From Lysobacter sp. BMK333-48F3 (GTDB lineage Bacteria; Pseudomonadota; Gammaproteobacteria; Xanthomonadales; Xanthomonadaceae): DNA of 64,000 bases. Shown one piece after another: positions 17,768 to 27,930 of this stretch. The translations under genes and the position numbers were made by a program. Position 1 is the first letter of the stretch. Each line of letters starts with the position of its first letter. The DNA lies in contig NZ_JAIHOO010000001.1 of assembly GCF_019733395.1 (NCBI RefSeq), forward strand, positions 2,914,501 to 2,978,500, given 5' to 3'. The notes under the pieces were generated by a model. The model ran no database searches, was not told the origin of the DNA, and was given only the letters and a program-made list of their open reading frames with translations.

Positions 17768-20212
17768 ATGAAGCGATGCATCGCACTGGCCGCGCTGTGG
17801 GCGGCGACCTCGGCCGCCGCGCCGCCGGCGCTGACCGGCGCCGACTACGCCCGCGCCGAAAAACTGCTCGACTACCGCCTGCGGGGCACGATCAAGAACG
17901 CCCGCATCGAGCCGCAATGGCTGGCCGACGGCCGCTTCTGGTACCGCCGCGACGGCGAGCGAGGGCCGGAGTACGTGCTGGTCGACCCGGCCGCGCGCAG
18001 CCGCCAGGCGCTGTTCGACCCGTCGCGCCTGCACGCGGCGATGCGCGCCGTCGTGCCCGCGGCCGCGGCGCCGCAGCCGCTGGCGGTCGCCGGCGACGGC
18101 GCGGGCCTGCGCCTGCGTCTGCGCGGCGACGGCGAGCGCGAACTGAGCTGCGAACTGCGCGACTATCGTTGCCAAGCCTTGCCGGCGCGCAGCGATCCGC
18201 TGGCCCTGGTCTCGCCCGACGGCGCCCGTGCGGTGTTCGTGCGCGAACACAACCTGTGGCTGCGCGACCTGCGCAGCGGCGCCGAGCGCGCGCTGACCCG
18301 CGACGGCGAGGCGCACTACGGCTACGGCACGCTGCCCGATTTCGCCTTGCGCGCCGTGCCCAGCCAACAGGGCCGCTGGCGCGCGCCGCCGTTCGCGTTG
18401 CGCTGGTCGCCGGACGGCCGGCGCCTGTTCGGCACCCGCTTCGACGAACGCCGCGTCCAGCCCTATCCGATGGTGGCGATGGCCCCGGCCGACGGCTTCC
18501 GGCCCAAGGTCTTTGAGGTGCGCCTGAGCCTGCTCGGCGACGCCGAGAGCGTGCGCGACGAGTGGTATGCGGTCGATGTGGACAGCGCCGCGGCCGATGG
18601 CGCCGCGGTGCGGCGGATCGCGATCCCGGCGGGCTGGAACAACGTCGCCGAAGCCGATGTGCTCGGCTGGTCCGGCGACGGCCGCCGCGCCTATGCGGCG
18701 ATCGCCCGCTACGACCGGCCGGCGCGGATGCGCCTGGTCGAGGTCGACCTCGAGCGCGGCGCGTTGCGCGAAGTGCTGGAAGAACGTTCCGACACCCGCA
18801 TCCAACTCAACGACTATCTCTACAGCCGTCCGGCGGTACGCATCCTCGCCGCGCGCAACCAGGCGGTGTGGTTCTCCGAACGCGACGGCTGGGGCCACCT
18901 GTACCTGGTCGATCTCGCCGACGGCCGCGTGCTGCGCCGGCTGACCCGCGGCGATTGGTTGGTGCGCGACCTGGTCGGCGTCGACGAGACGCGCGGCGAG
19001 CTGTACTTCAGCGCAGGCGGACGCGAGCCGGGCGACCCCTACCAACGCCGCCTGTACCGAGCGAGCCTGGACGGCGGCGAGCCGGTGCTGCTGACTCCGG
19101 AACCGGCCGACCACGCGGTCGATCCCGGCGCCAGCGCGATCCTCGGCGGCGCGCCGAAGCAATGGCTGTCGCCGAACGGCGACTACGTGGTCGACAGCTA
19201 TTCGACCCTGGACGCGCCGCCGCGCACGGTGTTGCGCTCGACTCGCGACGGCGCGGTGCTCATGGAGCTCGAACGCGCCGACGCTTCGGTCGCCTACGCC
19301 GCCGGCTGGCGCCCGCCGCAACGCGTGCGACTGAAAGCGGCGGACGGGCGCAGCGACATCTACGCGACCGTGTTCCTGCCGCCGGGCTATTCGGCCGACG
19401 ACGCGCGGCCGAAGCAGTATCCGATCATCGACGGCTTCTACGGCGGCCCGCAGATCACCAACGCGCCGGTCGCGCTGGCCGATGCGGTCGCGGCGACCAA
19501 TCCGGTCTCGCGCGCCAGCCTTGCAGCGCTCGGCTTCGTCGTCGTCACCATCGACGCGCGCGGCACGCCGGGGCGCTCGCAGGCCTTCCACGACGCCAGC
19601 TTCGGCCCGTTCGCCGATCCGCAGATCGACGACCACGTCGCCGCGATCCGCCAGTTAGCCGAGCGCTACCCCGGCGTGGACCTCGACCGGGTCGGCGTCT
19701 ACGGCCATTCCTTCGGTGGCTACACCTCGACCCGCGCGATCCTGCGCCGGCCCGAGTTCTACCGGGTCGCGGTGTCCTCGGCCGGCAGCCACAACTACCA
19801 GGGCATGTACGGCGGCGGCGTGCACGGCCTGGAGCGCCTGCTCGCCGGCCCGCCGGCGTACGGCGAGTCCGGCCCGCGCCGGCCCGCACCCGATGCGGTG
19901 CCCGACAACTACCGCGCGCTCGACAACGCCAGCCTGGCCGACCGGCTGCGCGGCAAGCTGATGCTGGTCTACGGCGACCTGGACGAGAACGCGCTGCCGG
20001 CGACCACCGTGCAACTGACGTCCGCGCTGATCCGCGCCGACAAGGACTTCGACCTGCTCTACCTGCCGAACCAGGACCACGAACTGTTCCGCAACGACGC
20101 CTACTACACCCGGCGCATGTGGGACTACTTCGTCCGCCACCTGATGGGCGCGCAACCGCCGCAGGACTATCGGCTGCAACCGCCGGCGAAGGCGGGCGGG
20201 GCGGGGTACTGA
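17768..20212 (+). CDS. Secreted S9 family (DPP IV-like) serine peptidase
   Basis: An 814-residue prolyl-oligopeptidase-family exopeptidase. The start at 17768 (MKRCIALAALWAATSAAA) follows GGGAGGGG and gives a signal peptide; the upstream in-frame start at 17705 does not. Residues about 30-520 look like the DPP IV-type beta-propeller domain. The C-terminal alpha/beta-hydrolase domain shows GHSFGGY (Ser), GDLDENALP (Asp) and NQDHELF (His), a complete triad. It likely removes X-Pro dipeptides from peptides in the periplasm or outside. With the S46 trio it makes a broad dipeptide-releasing set. A TonB receptor follows about 290 bases downstream on the same strand. Confidence 0.92.
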   Translation: MKRCIALAALWAATSAAAPPALTGADYARAEKLLDYRLRGTIKNARIEPQWLADGRFWYRRDGERGPEYVLVDPAARSRQALFDPSRLHAAMRAVVPAAAAPQPLAVAGDGAGLRLRLRGDGERELSCELRDYRCQALPARSDPLALVSPDGARAVFVREHNLWLRDLRSGAERALTRDGEAHYGYGTLPDFALRAVPSQQGRWRAPPFALRWSPDGRRLFGTRFDERRVQPYPMVAMAPADGFRPKVFEVRLSLLGDAESVRDEWYAVDVDSAAADGAAVRRIAIPAGWNNVAEADVLGWSGDGRRAYAAIARYDRPARMRLVEVDLERGALREVLEERSDTRIQLNDYLYSRPAVRILAARNQAVWFSERDGWGHLYLVDLADGRVLRRLTRGDWLVRDLVGVDETRGELYFSAGGREPGDPYQRRLYRASLDGGEPVLLTPEPADHAVDPGASAILGGAPKQWLSPNGDYVVDSYSTLDAPPRTVLRSTRDGAVLMELERADASVAYAAGWRPPQRVRLKAADGRSDIYATVFLPPGYSADDARPKQYPIIDGFYGGPQITNAPVALADAVAATNPVSRASLAALGFVVVTIDARGTPGRSQAFHDASFGPFADPQIDDHVAAIRQLAERYPGVDLDRVGVYGHSFGGYTSTRAILRRPEFYRVAVSSAGSHNYQGMYGGGVHGLERLLAGPPAYGESGPRRPAPDAVPDNYRALDNASLADRLRGKLMLVYGDLDENALPATTVQLTSALIRADKDFDLLYLPNQDHELFRNDAYYTRRMWDYFVRHLMGAQPPQDYRLQPPAKAGGAGY

Positions 20213-20247
20213 GCGGACGCTGCGCGGGCATGCCGGTGGCGAGCGAT

Positions 20248-20274
20248 ATCGCCGTCGTGATTCGCGACGGCGAT
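20248..20274. terminator. Hairpin after the S9 peptidase gene
   Basis: Stem ATCGCCGTCG / CGACGGCGAT with a 7-base loop, 35 bases after the stop codon, followed by GTCTTCGTT, a weak U-tract. It is a probable terminator between the peptidase and TonB-receptor genes. Confidence 0.5.
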
Positions 20275-20499
20275 GTCTTCGTTCGACGATGGCGAATGTC
20301 ATGAACTCGCGATCGTCGTGAGCGCGCAGCCATTCCATCGGCCATCCCCGCACATCCAAACCGCCGACTCGATCAACTGACGCGGATCTGAAATACCCCG
20401 TTCACACCGAGTCGACAGACTTCCGGGCTTCGCTCTGACGCCGCCCAAGAGCGGACTGCGCATCGCGCGGCGGCCACTTTGATCTGGAAGTCCCCTGAA

Positions 20500-22767
20500 A
20501 TGACGACGACGAAGACGACGCTCCTCGCCGCCTCGATTTTGCTGTGCCTGTACGCCGGCCGCGGCCAGGCCGCCGAAGCCGCTCCCTTGCCCGCAGCGGC
20601 CGCCGACAGCGGCGCCGCCGCGGCCCCGGCCGACGACGCGACCACGCTGGACGCGGTGTCGGTGGTCGGCACCGGCCAGACCCGCCAGGTGCAGGCGTTG
20701 GGCCGCGCCGAACTGCAGCGCGAAGCCGCCGGCACCAGCCCGCTGAAGGTCATGGCCAAGCTGCCGGGCGTGCACTTCCAGAGCTCCGATCCCTGGGGCA
20801 ACTACGAGTGGTCGAGCAAGCTCAATATCCGCGGCTTCTCGCAGCAGCAGCTCGGCTTCACCCTCGACGGCGTGCCGCTGGGCGACATGAGCTACGGCAA
20901 CCACAACGGCCTGCACATCGGCCGCGCGATCAGCAGCGAGAACCTGTCCGGCGCCGAGCTGTCGCAGGGCAGCGGCGCGATCGACACCGCTTCTTCGGGC
21001 AACCTCGGCGGCACGCTGCGTTTCTTCAGCTCCGACCCCTCGGCCGAATTCGGCGTGCGCCTGGCCCAGACCGTCGGCAGCGACGCCACCAGCCGCACCT
21101 ATGCGCGCCTGGATACCGGCGACCACGGCGGCTTCAGCGCCTACCTCAGCGGCATGTTCCACACTACCGACAAGTGGAAGGGCGAGGGCCCGCAGCGCAA
21201 CTCGCAGTTCAACGGCAAGTTCGTGTTCTCCGGCGAAGACTTCCGCGTCAGCGGCTATGCCGATTCCTCGCGCCGGCGCGAGACCGACTACGCCGACCTG
21301 TCGCTGGAATCGGCCAAGCGTCTGGGCATGGACTGGGACAACTACGCCAAGGACTGGCAGCGCGCGATCGACGCCGCACAGGGCCGCTTCCGCGGCGGCG
21401 TGACCAGCCTGGACGATGCCTACTACATCGCCCGCGGCGTGCGCGACGACGACCTGGCCTATATCAGCGCCGACTGGAACGTCAATCCGGACGTGGTGCT
21501 GGCGGCGACCGCCTACTACCACCGCAACGAGGGCCAGGGCCACTGGGCCACGCCGTACTCGACCTCGCCGACCGTGCCGCTGCGCATGCGCACCACCGAG
21601 TACGACATCGAGCGCACCGGCTTCATGCCCAGCCTGAGCTGGCAGATCGGCAACCACCGCCTGCAGGCCGGCCTGTGGCTGGAGAAGAACGACCACGGCG
21701 TGCAGCGCAACTTCTACGACCTCAACCGCAACGAGGCGCCGGACGAGATCTTCTTCTACCGCAATCCGGACCAGCGCGTGTTCCGCCAGCGCTTCGACAC
21801 CGATACGCGGATGTACTACGTGCTCGACCACATGGAGTTCGCCGACGGCCGCCTGGCGGTCGACGCCGGCTTCAAGGGCCTGCGCGTGGAGACCGACGGC
21901 AAGACCCTGATCGGCGGCGGCAGCCGCGCCAGCGGCAAGCTGGTCTCGGAGGACAATTTCCTGCCGCAGATCGGCGCGCGCTGGCAGTTCAGCGAGCACG
22001 AGGAAATCTTCGGCTCGTACAGCGAGAACCTGTCGGCGTTCCGCACCGGCGTCAACGGCCCGCATTCGACCTCGCAGGCCGCCTTCAACGCCGCGGTGGC
22101 GACCCTGGAACCGGAAAGCTCGAAGACCTTCGAGGCCGGCCTGCGCACCAGCCGCGACGCGATCGAGGCCTCGGTCGCGGTGTACCGGGTGAACTTCGAG
22201 AACCGCCTGCTGGCGATCGCGCGTTGCGCCGGCATCGTCGGCTGCGCCTCCAGCTTCGCCAACGTCGGCGACGTCGAGAGCCGCGGCGCGGAAGTGACCG
22301 TGCTGTGGAAGCCGCTGGCGGGCTTCAGCTGGTACCACTCGCTGGCCTTCAACGACTCGCAGTACGAGTCCGACTACCTGGACGGCGCCACCCTGGTGCG
22401 CACCCGCGGCAAGCAGGTGGTCGACGCGCCCAAGCGCCTGTACGCCACCGAGGTCCGCTGGGAGCGCGACGGCCTGCAGCTGCAGCTCGGCGCCAAGTAC
22501 ACCGACAAGCGCTATCTGACCTACCTCAACGATTCCAAGGTCGATGCGTTCTGGGTGTTCGACGCCGCCGCCTCGTACGAGTGGAAGGACCTGTCCTGGG
22601 CCGATGCGTTCAAGCTGCAGTTGAACGTGACCAACCTGTTCGACAAGGAATACTTCGGCAGCATCGGCACCAACGGTTTCGTCGCCTCCGATCCGCGCGG
22701 CTTGAACTACACCGTGCAGTCGGGCGCGCCGCGGCAGGTCTTCCTGACCGGCGAACTGAAGTTCTGA
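20500..22767 (+). CDS. TonB-dependent outer-membrane receptor
   Basis: A 755-residue outer-membrane active transporter. The start at 20500 (MTTTKTTLLAASILLCLYAG) has GGAAG about 10 bases upstream and yields a signal peptide cut near GQAAEA. The plug domain spans about 50-185 (LNIRGFSQQQLGFTLDGVPLGDM, SGNLGGTLRFFS), followed by a 22-strand barrel ending with the aromatic terminus TGELKF. The substrate is unknown. No Fur or Zur box is visible upstream. The gene lies after a secreted S9 peptidase, so peptide or metallophore uptake are both possible. Confidence 0.93.
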   Translation: MTTTKTTLLAASILLCLYAGRGQAAEAAPLPAAAADSGAAAAPADDATTLDAVSVVGTGQTRQVQALGRAELQREAAGTSPLKVMAKLPGVHFQSSDPWGNYEWSSKLNIRGFSQQQLGFTLDGVPLGDMSYGNHNGLHIGRAISSENLSGAELSQGSGAIDTASSGNLGGTLRFFSSDPSAEFGVRLAQTVGSDATSRTYARLDTGDHGGFSAYLSGMFHTTDKWKGEGPQRNSQFNGKFVFSGEDFRVSGYADSSRRRETDYADLSLESAKRLGMDWDNYAKDWQRAIDAAQGRFRGGVTSLDDAYYIARGVRDDDLAYISADWNVNPDVVLAATAYYHRNEGQGHWATPYSTSPTVPLRMRTTEYDIERTGFMPSLSWQIGNHRLQAGLWLEKNDHGVQRNFYDLNRNEAPDEIFFYRNPDQRVFRQRFDTDTRMYYVLDHMEFADGRLAVDAGFKGLRVETDGKTLIGGGSRASGKLVSEDNFLPQIGARWQFSEHEEIFGSYSENLSAFRTGVNGPHSTSQAAFNAAVATLEPESSKTFEAGLRTSRDAIEASVAVYRVNFENRLLAIARCAGIVGCASSFANVGDVESRGAEVTVLWKPLAGFSWYHSLAFNDSQYESDYLDGATLVRTRGKQVVDAPKRLYATEVRWERDGLQLQLGAKYTDKRYLTYLNDSKVDAFWVFDAAASYEWKDLSWADAFKLQLNVTNLFDKEYFGSIGTNGFVASDPRGLNYTVQSGAPRQVFLTGELKF

Positions 22768-22823
22768 TCGGCGATGAAGGATCGCGGCGGCGTTGCGGCG
22801 CCGTCGCGGTCGAGTCATAGCGC

Positions 22824-22855
22824 ACGCCGGCCCTCGCGGGCCGGCGTCGTCGTTT
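22824..22855. terminator. Bidirectional terminator between convergent genes
   Basis: Perfect 10-bp stem ACGCCGGCCC / GGGCCGGCGT with loop TCGC, followed by CGTCGTTT on the plus strand. It lies between the stop codons of the TonB receptor (plus) and the LprI-like gene (minus). Confidence 0.7.
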
Positions 22856-22896
22856 CTGGCGCCTGCCCGATCGGCCGGAAGCAACCGCCGCAGGGA

Positions 22897-24063
22897 TCAG
22901 TCGGCGGCGGCGACCTGCACCACCGCGGTCGGCGCGCCGAATTCCTCCGGCCACGCCGCCCAGGACACATCGGTCGGGCCGAGGTCGAATTGCACGACCT
23001 TCCAGGCGCCGCCGCGCTTGGCCAGCAGGGCATAGGTGCCGTCGCCGTCGAGCAGGCCGTCGCGTTGGCGCTCGGCGTAGCGGGTGCGCAGGAAGTCGAT
23101 CGGCTGGCCGTCGGCGGTGCGCGGACGCACCGAGGCGAAGGCCCAGCCGCCTTGTTCGCGCAGCAGATCCACGCGCAGGGTTACCGGCTGGCCGAGGTCC
23201 TTGGCCAGCACGGCCTTGAGCGCGGCGAGCAGGGGCGCGCGGCGCGGATCGCCGACGCCGACCTCGATCGGCGCGGTCGCGGCGGACGGCGCTGCGCCTG
23301 GGCTCACCTTGCGCAACCGCTTGAGCACCCATTCGCCGCGCGCGGCCTGTTCGACCACGCCGTCGACGCTGCAACCGGCGGCGCAGGCGGCGAGCAGGCG
23401 CTTGCCCTCGGCGCTGCGCGCCTCGACCTGCAGGCTCATGATCGAACCGGCGGCGCGTTCGACCTTGGGGTCGTCGCGGCCGGCGACCTGGATCACCCGT
23501 TCGTTGTCCATCGCCAGATCGACCGCGTTGAAACGCAGTTCGATCCAGTCCGCGCCGGCGCCGACCGATTCGACCAGGAAGCGGCCGTCGAGGCGGTGCG
23601 CGGCGTCGCCGTCGGGTTGCAGCGCGATCTCTCGCAATGCCTTCAGGCGCTGGTCGTAGGCCGAACCGACGCAGGCCGGTGCGGTGCAGGCGTCGCGCTC
23701 GCCGCGCCAGCGGCGTTGCGCCTGGCGCACTTCGGCGTCGAGCAGGCCGCGCTCGGACAACTCGCGCCAGGCCTCGGCCAGGTCGCGGTCCTTGGCGGCG
23801 AGCGCGGCGTCGGCGCAGACAGTGGTTTCGCCGTAGCTGCGCGCGGCGGCGCAGTCGAAGCTGGCGCGGATCGGGCCGGATCCGGCGGCATCGGCCGCAG
23901 GCGCGGAGGCCGGACTCGCTGTGGACGGCGCAGGCGCCGTACCGGCGGCCGAATCGTTCTTCGCGGCGGCTTGCTCGGCATCGGCCGCCGGTGCGGCGAC
24001 GCGATCGCAGGCCGGCAAGGCAGCGAGCAGGGACAGGCAGAGCAGGGCGGTCGGCAGGCGCAT
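22897..24063 (-). CDS. LprI/DUF1311-like lipoprotein
   Basis: A 388-residue probable lipoprotein. The signal peptide ends in the lipobox LPAC (Cys19), followed by an Ala/Pro/Ser-rich linker to about residue 65. A DUF1311-type (lysozyme inhibitor LprI) module follows: FDCAAARSYGETTVCAD, LAAKDRDLAEAW, WRGERDAC. The C-terminal 230 residues are not recognised; they contain extra Cys (AACAAGC) and may be a separate domain. The start lies 21 bases after lpxH on the same strand, so the pair is likely an operon, although the functional link is unclear. Confidence 0.75.
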   Translation of the reverse strand: MRLPTALLCLSLLAALPACDRVAAPAADAEQAAAKNDSAAGTAPAPSTASPASAPAADAAGSGPIRASFDCAAARSYGETTVCADAALAAKDRDLAEAWRELSERGLLDAEVRQAQRRWRGERDACTAPACVGSAYDQRLKALREIALQPDGDAAHRLDGRFLVESVGAGADWIELRFNAVDLAMDNERVIQVAGRDDPKVERAAGSIMSLQVEARSAEGKRLLAACAAGCSVDGVVEQAARGEWVLKRLRKVSPGAAPSAATAPIEVGVGDPRRAPLLAALKAVLAKDLGQPVTLRVDLLREQGGWAFASVRPRTADGQPIDFLRTRYAERQRDGLLDGDGTYALLAKRGGAWKVVQFDLGPTDVSWAAWPEEFGAPTAVVQVAAAD

Positions 24064-24084
24064 ACGGACTTCCTCGGGGTTCGC

Positions 24085-24819
24085 TCAGCTCAGGCTTTGC
24101 AGGCGCGCGCCGTCGCGGTCGACGCGCAGCACCGAGCCCTGTTCGTACCAGTCGCCGAGCACGATGCGCTCGCAGGCGCGGCCGGCGACTTCCAGCGCGT
24201 GCACCGCCGGACGGTGGGTGTGGCCGTGGACGATCCGGTCGATGCCGTAGCGGGCGAAGGTCTCGGCCACGGTTTGCGGCGAGACATCGGTGATGGTTTC
24301 CATGCGCCCGGCGTCGCGCAGCCCGGCCTGGTGCGCCTTGCTCGCCGCGCGCGCCTGCTGGGCGAAGGCCAGCCGCGCCGCCAAGGGCTGGGCCAGGAAC
24401 TGCGCCTGCCAGGCCGGGTGGCGGGTCTGGGCGCGGAACTGCTGGTAGGCGACATCGTCGGTGCACAGCAGGTCGCCGTGGCCGATCAGGGTCGGGCGGC
24501 CGTACAGCACCACCACCGACGGGTCCGGCAGCAGGCGCATGCCGGCGCGCGCGGCGTAGTCGGTGCCGAGCAGGAAGTCGCGGTTGCCGCGGATGAAGTA
24601 CACCGGCACGCCGCTGTCGGCCAGGGCCTTGAGTTCGGCGGCGACGAAGGCGCCGGTCTCGGCCGGGTCGTCGTCGCCGACCCAGGCCTCGAACAGGTCG
24701 CCGAGGATGTACAGCGCATCGGCGCCGCGCGCCTCGTCGCGGACGAAGCGGCCGAACAGGTCGGTGATCTGCGGCCGCTCTGGGTCCAGGTGCAGGTCGG
24801 AAATGAAAAGGGTGGTCAT
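24085..24819 (-). CDS. lpxH: UDP-2,3-diacylglucosamine diphosphatase
   Basis: Calcineurin-like metallophosphoesterase of lipid A synthesis that hydrolyses UDP-2,3-diacylglucosamine to lipid X and UMP at the inner-membrane surface. It has 244 residues, the normal length. Metal-binding motifs in order: [10 protein letters not shown] (8-10), [11 protein letters not shown] (40-50), RGNRDF (about 79), GHGDLLC, and VHGHTHRP near 197. An LprI-like lipoprotein gene follows directly. Confidence 0.95.
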   Translation of the reverse strand: MTTLFISDLHLDPERPQITDLFGRFVRDEARGADALYILGDLFEAWVGDDDPAETGAFVAAELKALADSGVPVYFIRGNRDFLLGTDYAARAGMRLLPDPSVVVLYGRPTLIGHGDLLCTDDVAYQQFRAQTRHPAWQAQFLAQPLAARLAFAQQARAASKAHQAGLRDAGRMETITDVSPQTVAETFARYGIDRIVHGHTHRPAVHALEVAGRACERIVLGDWYEQGSVLRVDRDGARLQSLS

Positions 24820-24918
24820 GGGCCTAGTTTAGGCCAGCCCGGCGCCCGCACCGGCATGGCCGCGGACCTCCCGGGGCCGGTTCCGGCGGCCCCGACGGCC
24901 CCGGCCGCGCCCATCCGC

Positions 24919-24924
24919 TAAAAT
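24919..24924 (+). promoter_or_regulatory. Possible -10 element for gltX
   Basis: TAAAAT in an otherwise very GC-rich gap, 33 bases upstream of the gltX ATG. No clear -35 is visible. The call is weak and positional. Confidence 0.35.
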
Positions 24925-24957
24925 AGCCGGTCTTCCCGGATCCGCCCGAGCCCCCGC

Positions 24958-26355
24958 ATGACCCGCACCCGTTTCGCCCCCAGTCCCACCGGCTACCTGC
25001 ACATCGGCGGCGCGCGCACCGCGCTGTATTGCTGGCTGGAAGCGCGCCGCGCGGGCGGGCAGTTCATCCTGCGCATCGAGGACACCGACCAGGAGCGCAG
25101 CACCCAGGCCGCGATCGACGCGATCCTGGAGGCGATGGACTGGCTGGGCCTGGGCTACGACGAGGGCCCGATCTACCAGACCCACCGCCTGGCGCGTTAC
25201 CGCGAGGTCGCCGAGCAGATGGTCGCCGCCGGCACCGCCTACTACGCCTACGAGACCAAGGAAGAGCTGGCCGCGGCGCGCGACGCGGCGATGGCGGCGA
25301 AGGAGAAGCCGCGCTACAGCGGCGCCTACCGCGACCGCGACGAGCCTTACCGCGACGACCCGAACCGGGTGATCCGGTTCAAGAATCCGCTCGGGGGTAC
25401 GGTCGCGTTCGACGATAAGGTCAAGGGCCGGATCGAGATCGCCAACGACGAACTCGACGATCTGGTGATCTTCCGCGCCGACGGCTACCCGACCTACAAC
25501 TTCGCCGTGGTCGTCGACGACTGGGACATGGGCATCACCGACGTGGTGCGCGGCGACGACCACGTCAACAACACCCCGCGCCAGATCAACATCTACCAGG
25601 CGCTGGGCGCGCCGGTGCCGCATTTCTCGCACCTGCCGATGATCCTCGACGAGGAAGGCAACAAGCTGTCCAAGCGCACCGGCGCGGCCGACGTGATGCA
25701 GTACCGCGACGCTGGCTATCTGCCGCATGCGCTGCTCAACTACCTGGTCCGCCTGGGCTGGTCGCACGGCGACCAGGAAATCTTCTCGATCGAGGAGATG
25801 ACCCGTTTGTTCCAGCTCGAGAACGTCAACTCCAAGGCCTCGCGCCTAGACGCGGCCAAGCTGGGCTGGCTCAACCAGCAGTACCTCAAGAGCGACGATC
25901 CGGTCGAAGTCGGCCGGCACCTGGAATGGCATCTGCGCCAGCAGGGCTACGACCTGGCCGCCGGCCCGGCTCCGGCCGACGTGGTGATCGCGCTGCGCGA
26001 CCGGGTGCAGACCCTGAAGGACATGGCCGAACGCGCGGCGGTCTGGTACCGGCCGCTGCAACAGTACGACGATGCGGCGGTGGCCAAGCACCTGACCGCG
26101 GCCGCGCAGGCGCCGCTGAACGAGGCGCGCGCGCGCCTGGCCGCGCTGGCGGCGTGGAGCGCGGAAAGCGTGGCGGCGGCCCTGCACGAGACCGCCGAAG
26201 CGCTGGGCCTGGGCATGGGCAAGATCGCCCAGCCGATGCGGGTGGCGATCACCGGCACCCAGGTCAGCCCGGACATCTCGCACACGGTCTACCTGGCCGG
26301 CCGCGAGCAGGCCTTGCAACGCATCGACGCCGCCCTCACTAAGATTGCGGCATAG
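24958..26355 (+). CDS. gltX: Glutamyl-tRNA synthetase
   Basis: Class I aminoacyl-tRNA synthetase that charges tRNA-Glu. It has 465 residues. HIGH-type motif YLHIGGAR at 13-20, IEDTDQER, the glutamate/ATP pocket [19 protein letters not shown], and the KMSKS-type motif KLSKRTG near 240, followed by the C-terminal anticodon-binding helical domain. Four motif-adjacent Cys of a zinc finger are absent (zinc-free type). zur follows after 45 bases on the same strand. Confidence 0.97.
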   Translation: MTRTRFAPSPTGYLHIGGARTALYCWLEARRAGGQFILRIEDTDQERSTQAAIDAILEAMDWLGLGYDEGPIYQTHRLARYREVAEQMVAAGTAYYAYETKEELAAARDAAMAAKEKPRYSGAYRDRDEPYRDDPNRVIRFKNPLGGTVAFDDKVKGRIEIANDELDDLVIFRADGYPTYNFAVVVDDWDMGITDVVRGDDHVNNTPRQINIYQALGAPVPHFSHLPMILDEEGNKLSKRTGAADVMQYRDAGYLPHALLNYLVRLGWSHGDQEIFSIEEMTRLFQLENVNSKASRLDAAKLGWLNQQYLKSDDPVEVGRHLEWHLRQQGYDLAAGPAPADVVIALRDRVQTLKDMAERAAVWYRPLQQYDDAAVAKHLTAAAQAPLNEARARLAALAAWSAESVAAALHETAEALGLGMGKIAQPMRVAITGTQVSPDISHTVYLAGREQALQRIDAALTKIAA

Positions 26356-26400
26356 GTCGAATCGTCCGATCAGGCCCGCGCCGCGACTTCGGAGTCCGCC

Positions 26401-26898
26401 ATGAGCACCCACACCGCCTGCACCGATCCCCAGCACCACGTCCACGACGGCGACGCCTTCGTGCACGAGGTCGAACGGGCCTGCGAGCAGCGCGGCCTGC
26501 GGCTGACCCCGATCCGCGCCCACGCGTTGCGCCTGATCGCCGACGCCGGCCGGCCGATGAAGGCCTACGACCTGCTCGACCGGATGAAGGCGACCCACGA
26601 CGCCGCGGCGCCGCCGACCATCTACCGCGCGCTGGATTTCTTGCTCGAGCACGGCTTCATCCACAAGCTGGCCTCGATCAACGCCTTCGTCGGCTGCCAT
26701 CACCCGGGGGGCGCCCAGCACGCGGTGCCGTTCCTGATCTGCGACAACTGCCAGTCGGCGACCGAACTGGAAGACGAGCGCATCGTCGACCTGCTGGAAG
26801 CCCGCGCGCGCGCGCTGGGCTTCGTGCCGCAGGCGCAGACCCTGGAAGTGCACGGCATGTGCGCGGACTGCGTGCAGGCGAAAGCGGCGCAGGGGTGA
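26401..26898 (+). CDS. zur: Fur-family zinc uptake regulator
   Basis: A 165-residue winged-helix metalloregulator that represses zinc-uptake genes when zinc is replete. N-terminal DNA-binding domain with LTPIRAHALRLI and PTIYRALDFLLEHGFIH, then a dimerisation domain. Structural zinc cysteines are CDNC (114-117) and CADC (154-157). Sensory-site candidates are C99, H100 and H101 and an unusual His-rich N-terminus (QHHVHDGDAFVH). The Cys pairs and the absence of the HHHDH Fur site point to Zur. A matching operator is at 32906-32920, 6 kb away. Confidence 0.93.
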   Translation: MSTHTACTDPQHHVHDGDAFVHEVERACEQRGLRLTPIRAHALRLIADAGRPMKAYDLLDRMKATHDAAAPPTIYRALDFLLEHGFIHKLASINAFVGCHHPGGAQHAVPFLICDNCQSATELEDERIVDLLEARARALGFVPQAQTLEVHGMCADCVQAKAAQG

Positions 26899-27011
26899 GC
26901 GCGGGGGCTATGGCGATGCGCGAAGCAAAGGCGAATCCCCTTTAACCCGTCCGGCCAGCAGGCATAGCCTGCTGGCGTTCGACCGTGCGCGAACCTGCGG
27001 TTCGCAGACGC

Positions 27012-27220
27012 ACGCGCTCCTTTTTTTCAAAGAAGGGAAGAGCGGTGGCGAAGGGGAGGCTGCATGGGTCTTTCTCTCTCGACCTCTCTATCTCTCTCGA
27101 CGGGCGAGGAAGTTCGTCCTTCCGTCGTAGGCCGACAACAAACTCGCCCCCTTTGAAAAAGGGGGCTGCGCCTTGCGCCGTCCGAGGTCGGGTTGGTCCG
27201 GCTGGCGCGGGGGATTTGCT
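27012..27220. mobile_element. MITE-like element, degenerate copy 1
   Basis: This copy has the right terminus (GGGGGATTTGCT, ending 27220), the inner hairpin CCCCCTTTGAAAAAGGGGG near 27140, and a decayed left hairpin (TTTTTTTCAAAGAAGGGAA). Its interior, from AGCGGTGG at 27041, is a diverged direct repeat of the interior of the next copy. It has no coding content. Confidence 0.65.
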
Positions 27221-27247
27221 TTTGCTTTCGGTGTTGCGCGAAGCAAG

Positions 27248-27481
27248 AGCAAATCCCCCCTAGCCCCCCTTTTTCAAAGGGGGGAATTTTTCAAAGGGGG
27301 GAACAGCGGTGGTAAAGGAGAGGCTGCATTGGCTCTCTCTCGACCTCTCTATCTCTCTCGACGGTCCAGGAAGTTCGTCCTTCCGTCGTAGGCCGACAGC
27401 GAACTGGCCCCCTTTGAAAAAGGGGGCTGCGCCTTGCGCCGTCCGAGGTCGGCCTGGTCCGGCTGGCGCGGGGGATTTGCT
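27248..27481. mobile_element. MITE-like element, copy 2
   Basis: The left end AGCAAATCCCCCC plus hairpin CCCCCTTTTTCAAAGGGGG starts at 27248. The right end has CCCCCTTTGAAAAAGGGGG followed by about 45 bases and GGGGGATTTGCT, ending at 27481. The termini are inverted repeats and there is no transposase. It lies between convergent genes (zur and the MFS locus). Its right-hand hairpin is also the breakpoint of the neighbouring duplication. Confidence 0.75.
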
Positions 27482-27518
27482 CTTTTCAAACGGGGCACTG
27501 CAAGATCGGCGAGCGCGA

Positions 27519-27930
27519 CTACGCTTTCGCCGTCGCCAATCCATCCAGCGACGGCCTGGCTTCGCGGATCGGCAGGTTCGCCGCCGCGGCCAGCAGCGCC
27601 AGGACGATGTCGGCGTACCACATCCAGGTGTAGTCGCCGAACTTCGCCATCGCCAGCCCGCCGAGCCAGGCGCCGAAGAAGCCGCCGATCTGGTGCGAGA
27701 GCAGGGTCAGGCCGAACAGCGTGCCCAGGTAGCGCGGGCCGAACAGTTTGCCGACCAGGCCGGCGGTCGGCGGCACCGTGGCCAGCCAGGTCACGCCCAG
27801 GCCGGCAGCGAACAGATAGAAGGTCAATGGCGTCGGCGGCGAGACCAGATAGATCGCGATCAGCGCGGCGCGGCTGGCGTACATGCCCGCCAACAGGTAC
27901 TTCATCCGGTAGCGCTGGCCGAGCCAGCCG
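27519..27930 (-). pseudogene. MFS transporter 3' fragment, direct copy
   Basis: The last 136 codons of the MFS gene at 28486-29724, identical as read, with its stop codon at 27519-27521. Upstream the reading frame runs into the inverted copy, so there is no native start or N-terminal half. It is a by-product of the rearrangement, not a functional gene. The long open frame across the junction (27519-28511) is a chimera. Confidence 0.85.

Noticed and set aside
27012-27481. Insertion sequence with a transposase
   Set aside because: Inverted ends are present but no frame between them resembles a transposase, so only a non-autonomous MITE-like call is supported.
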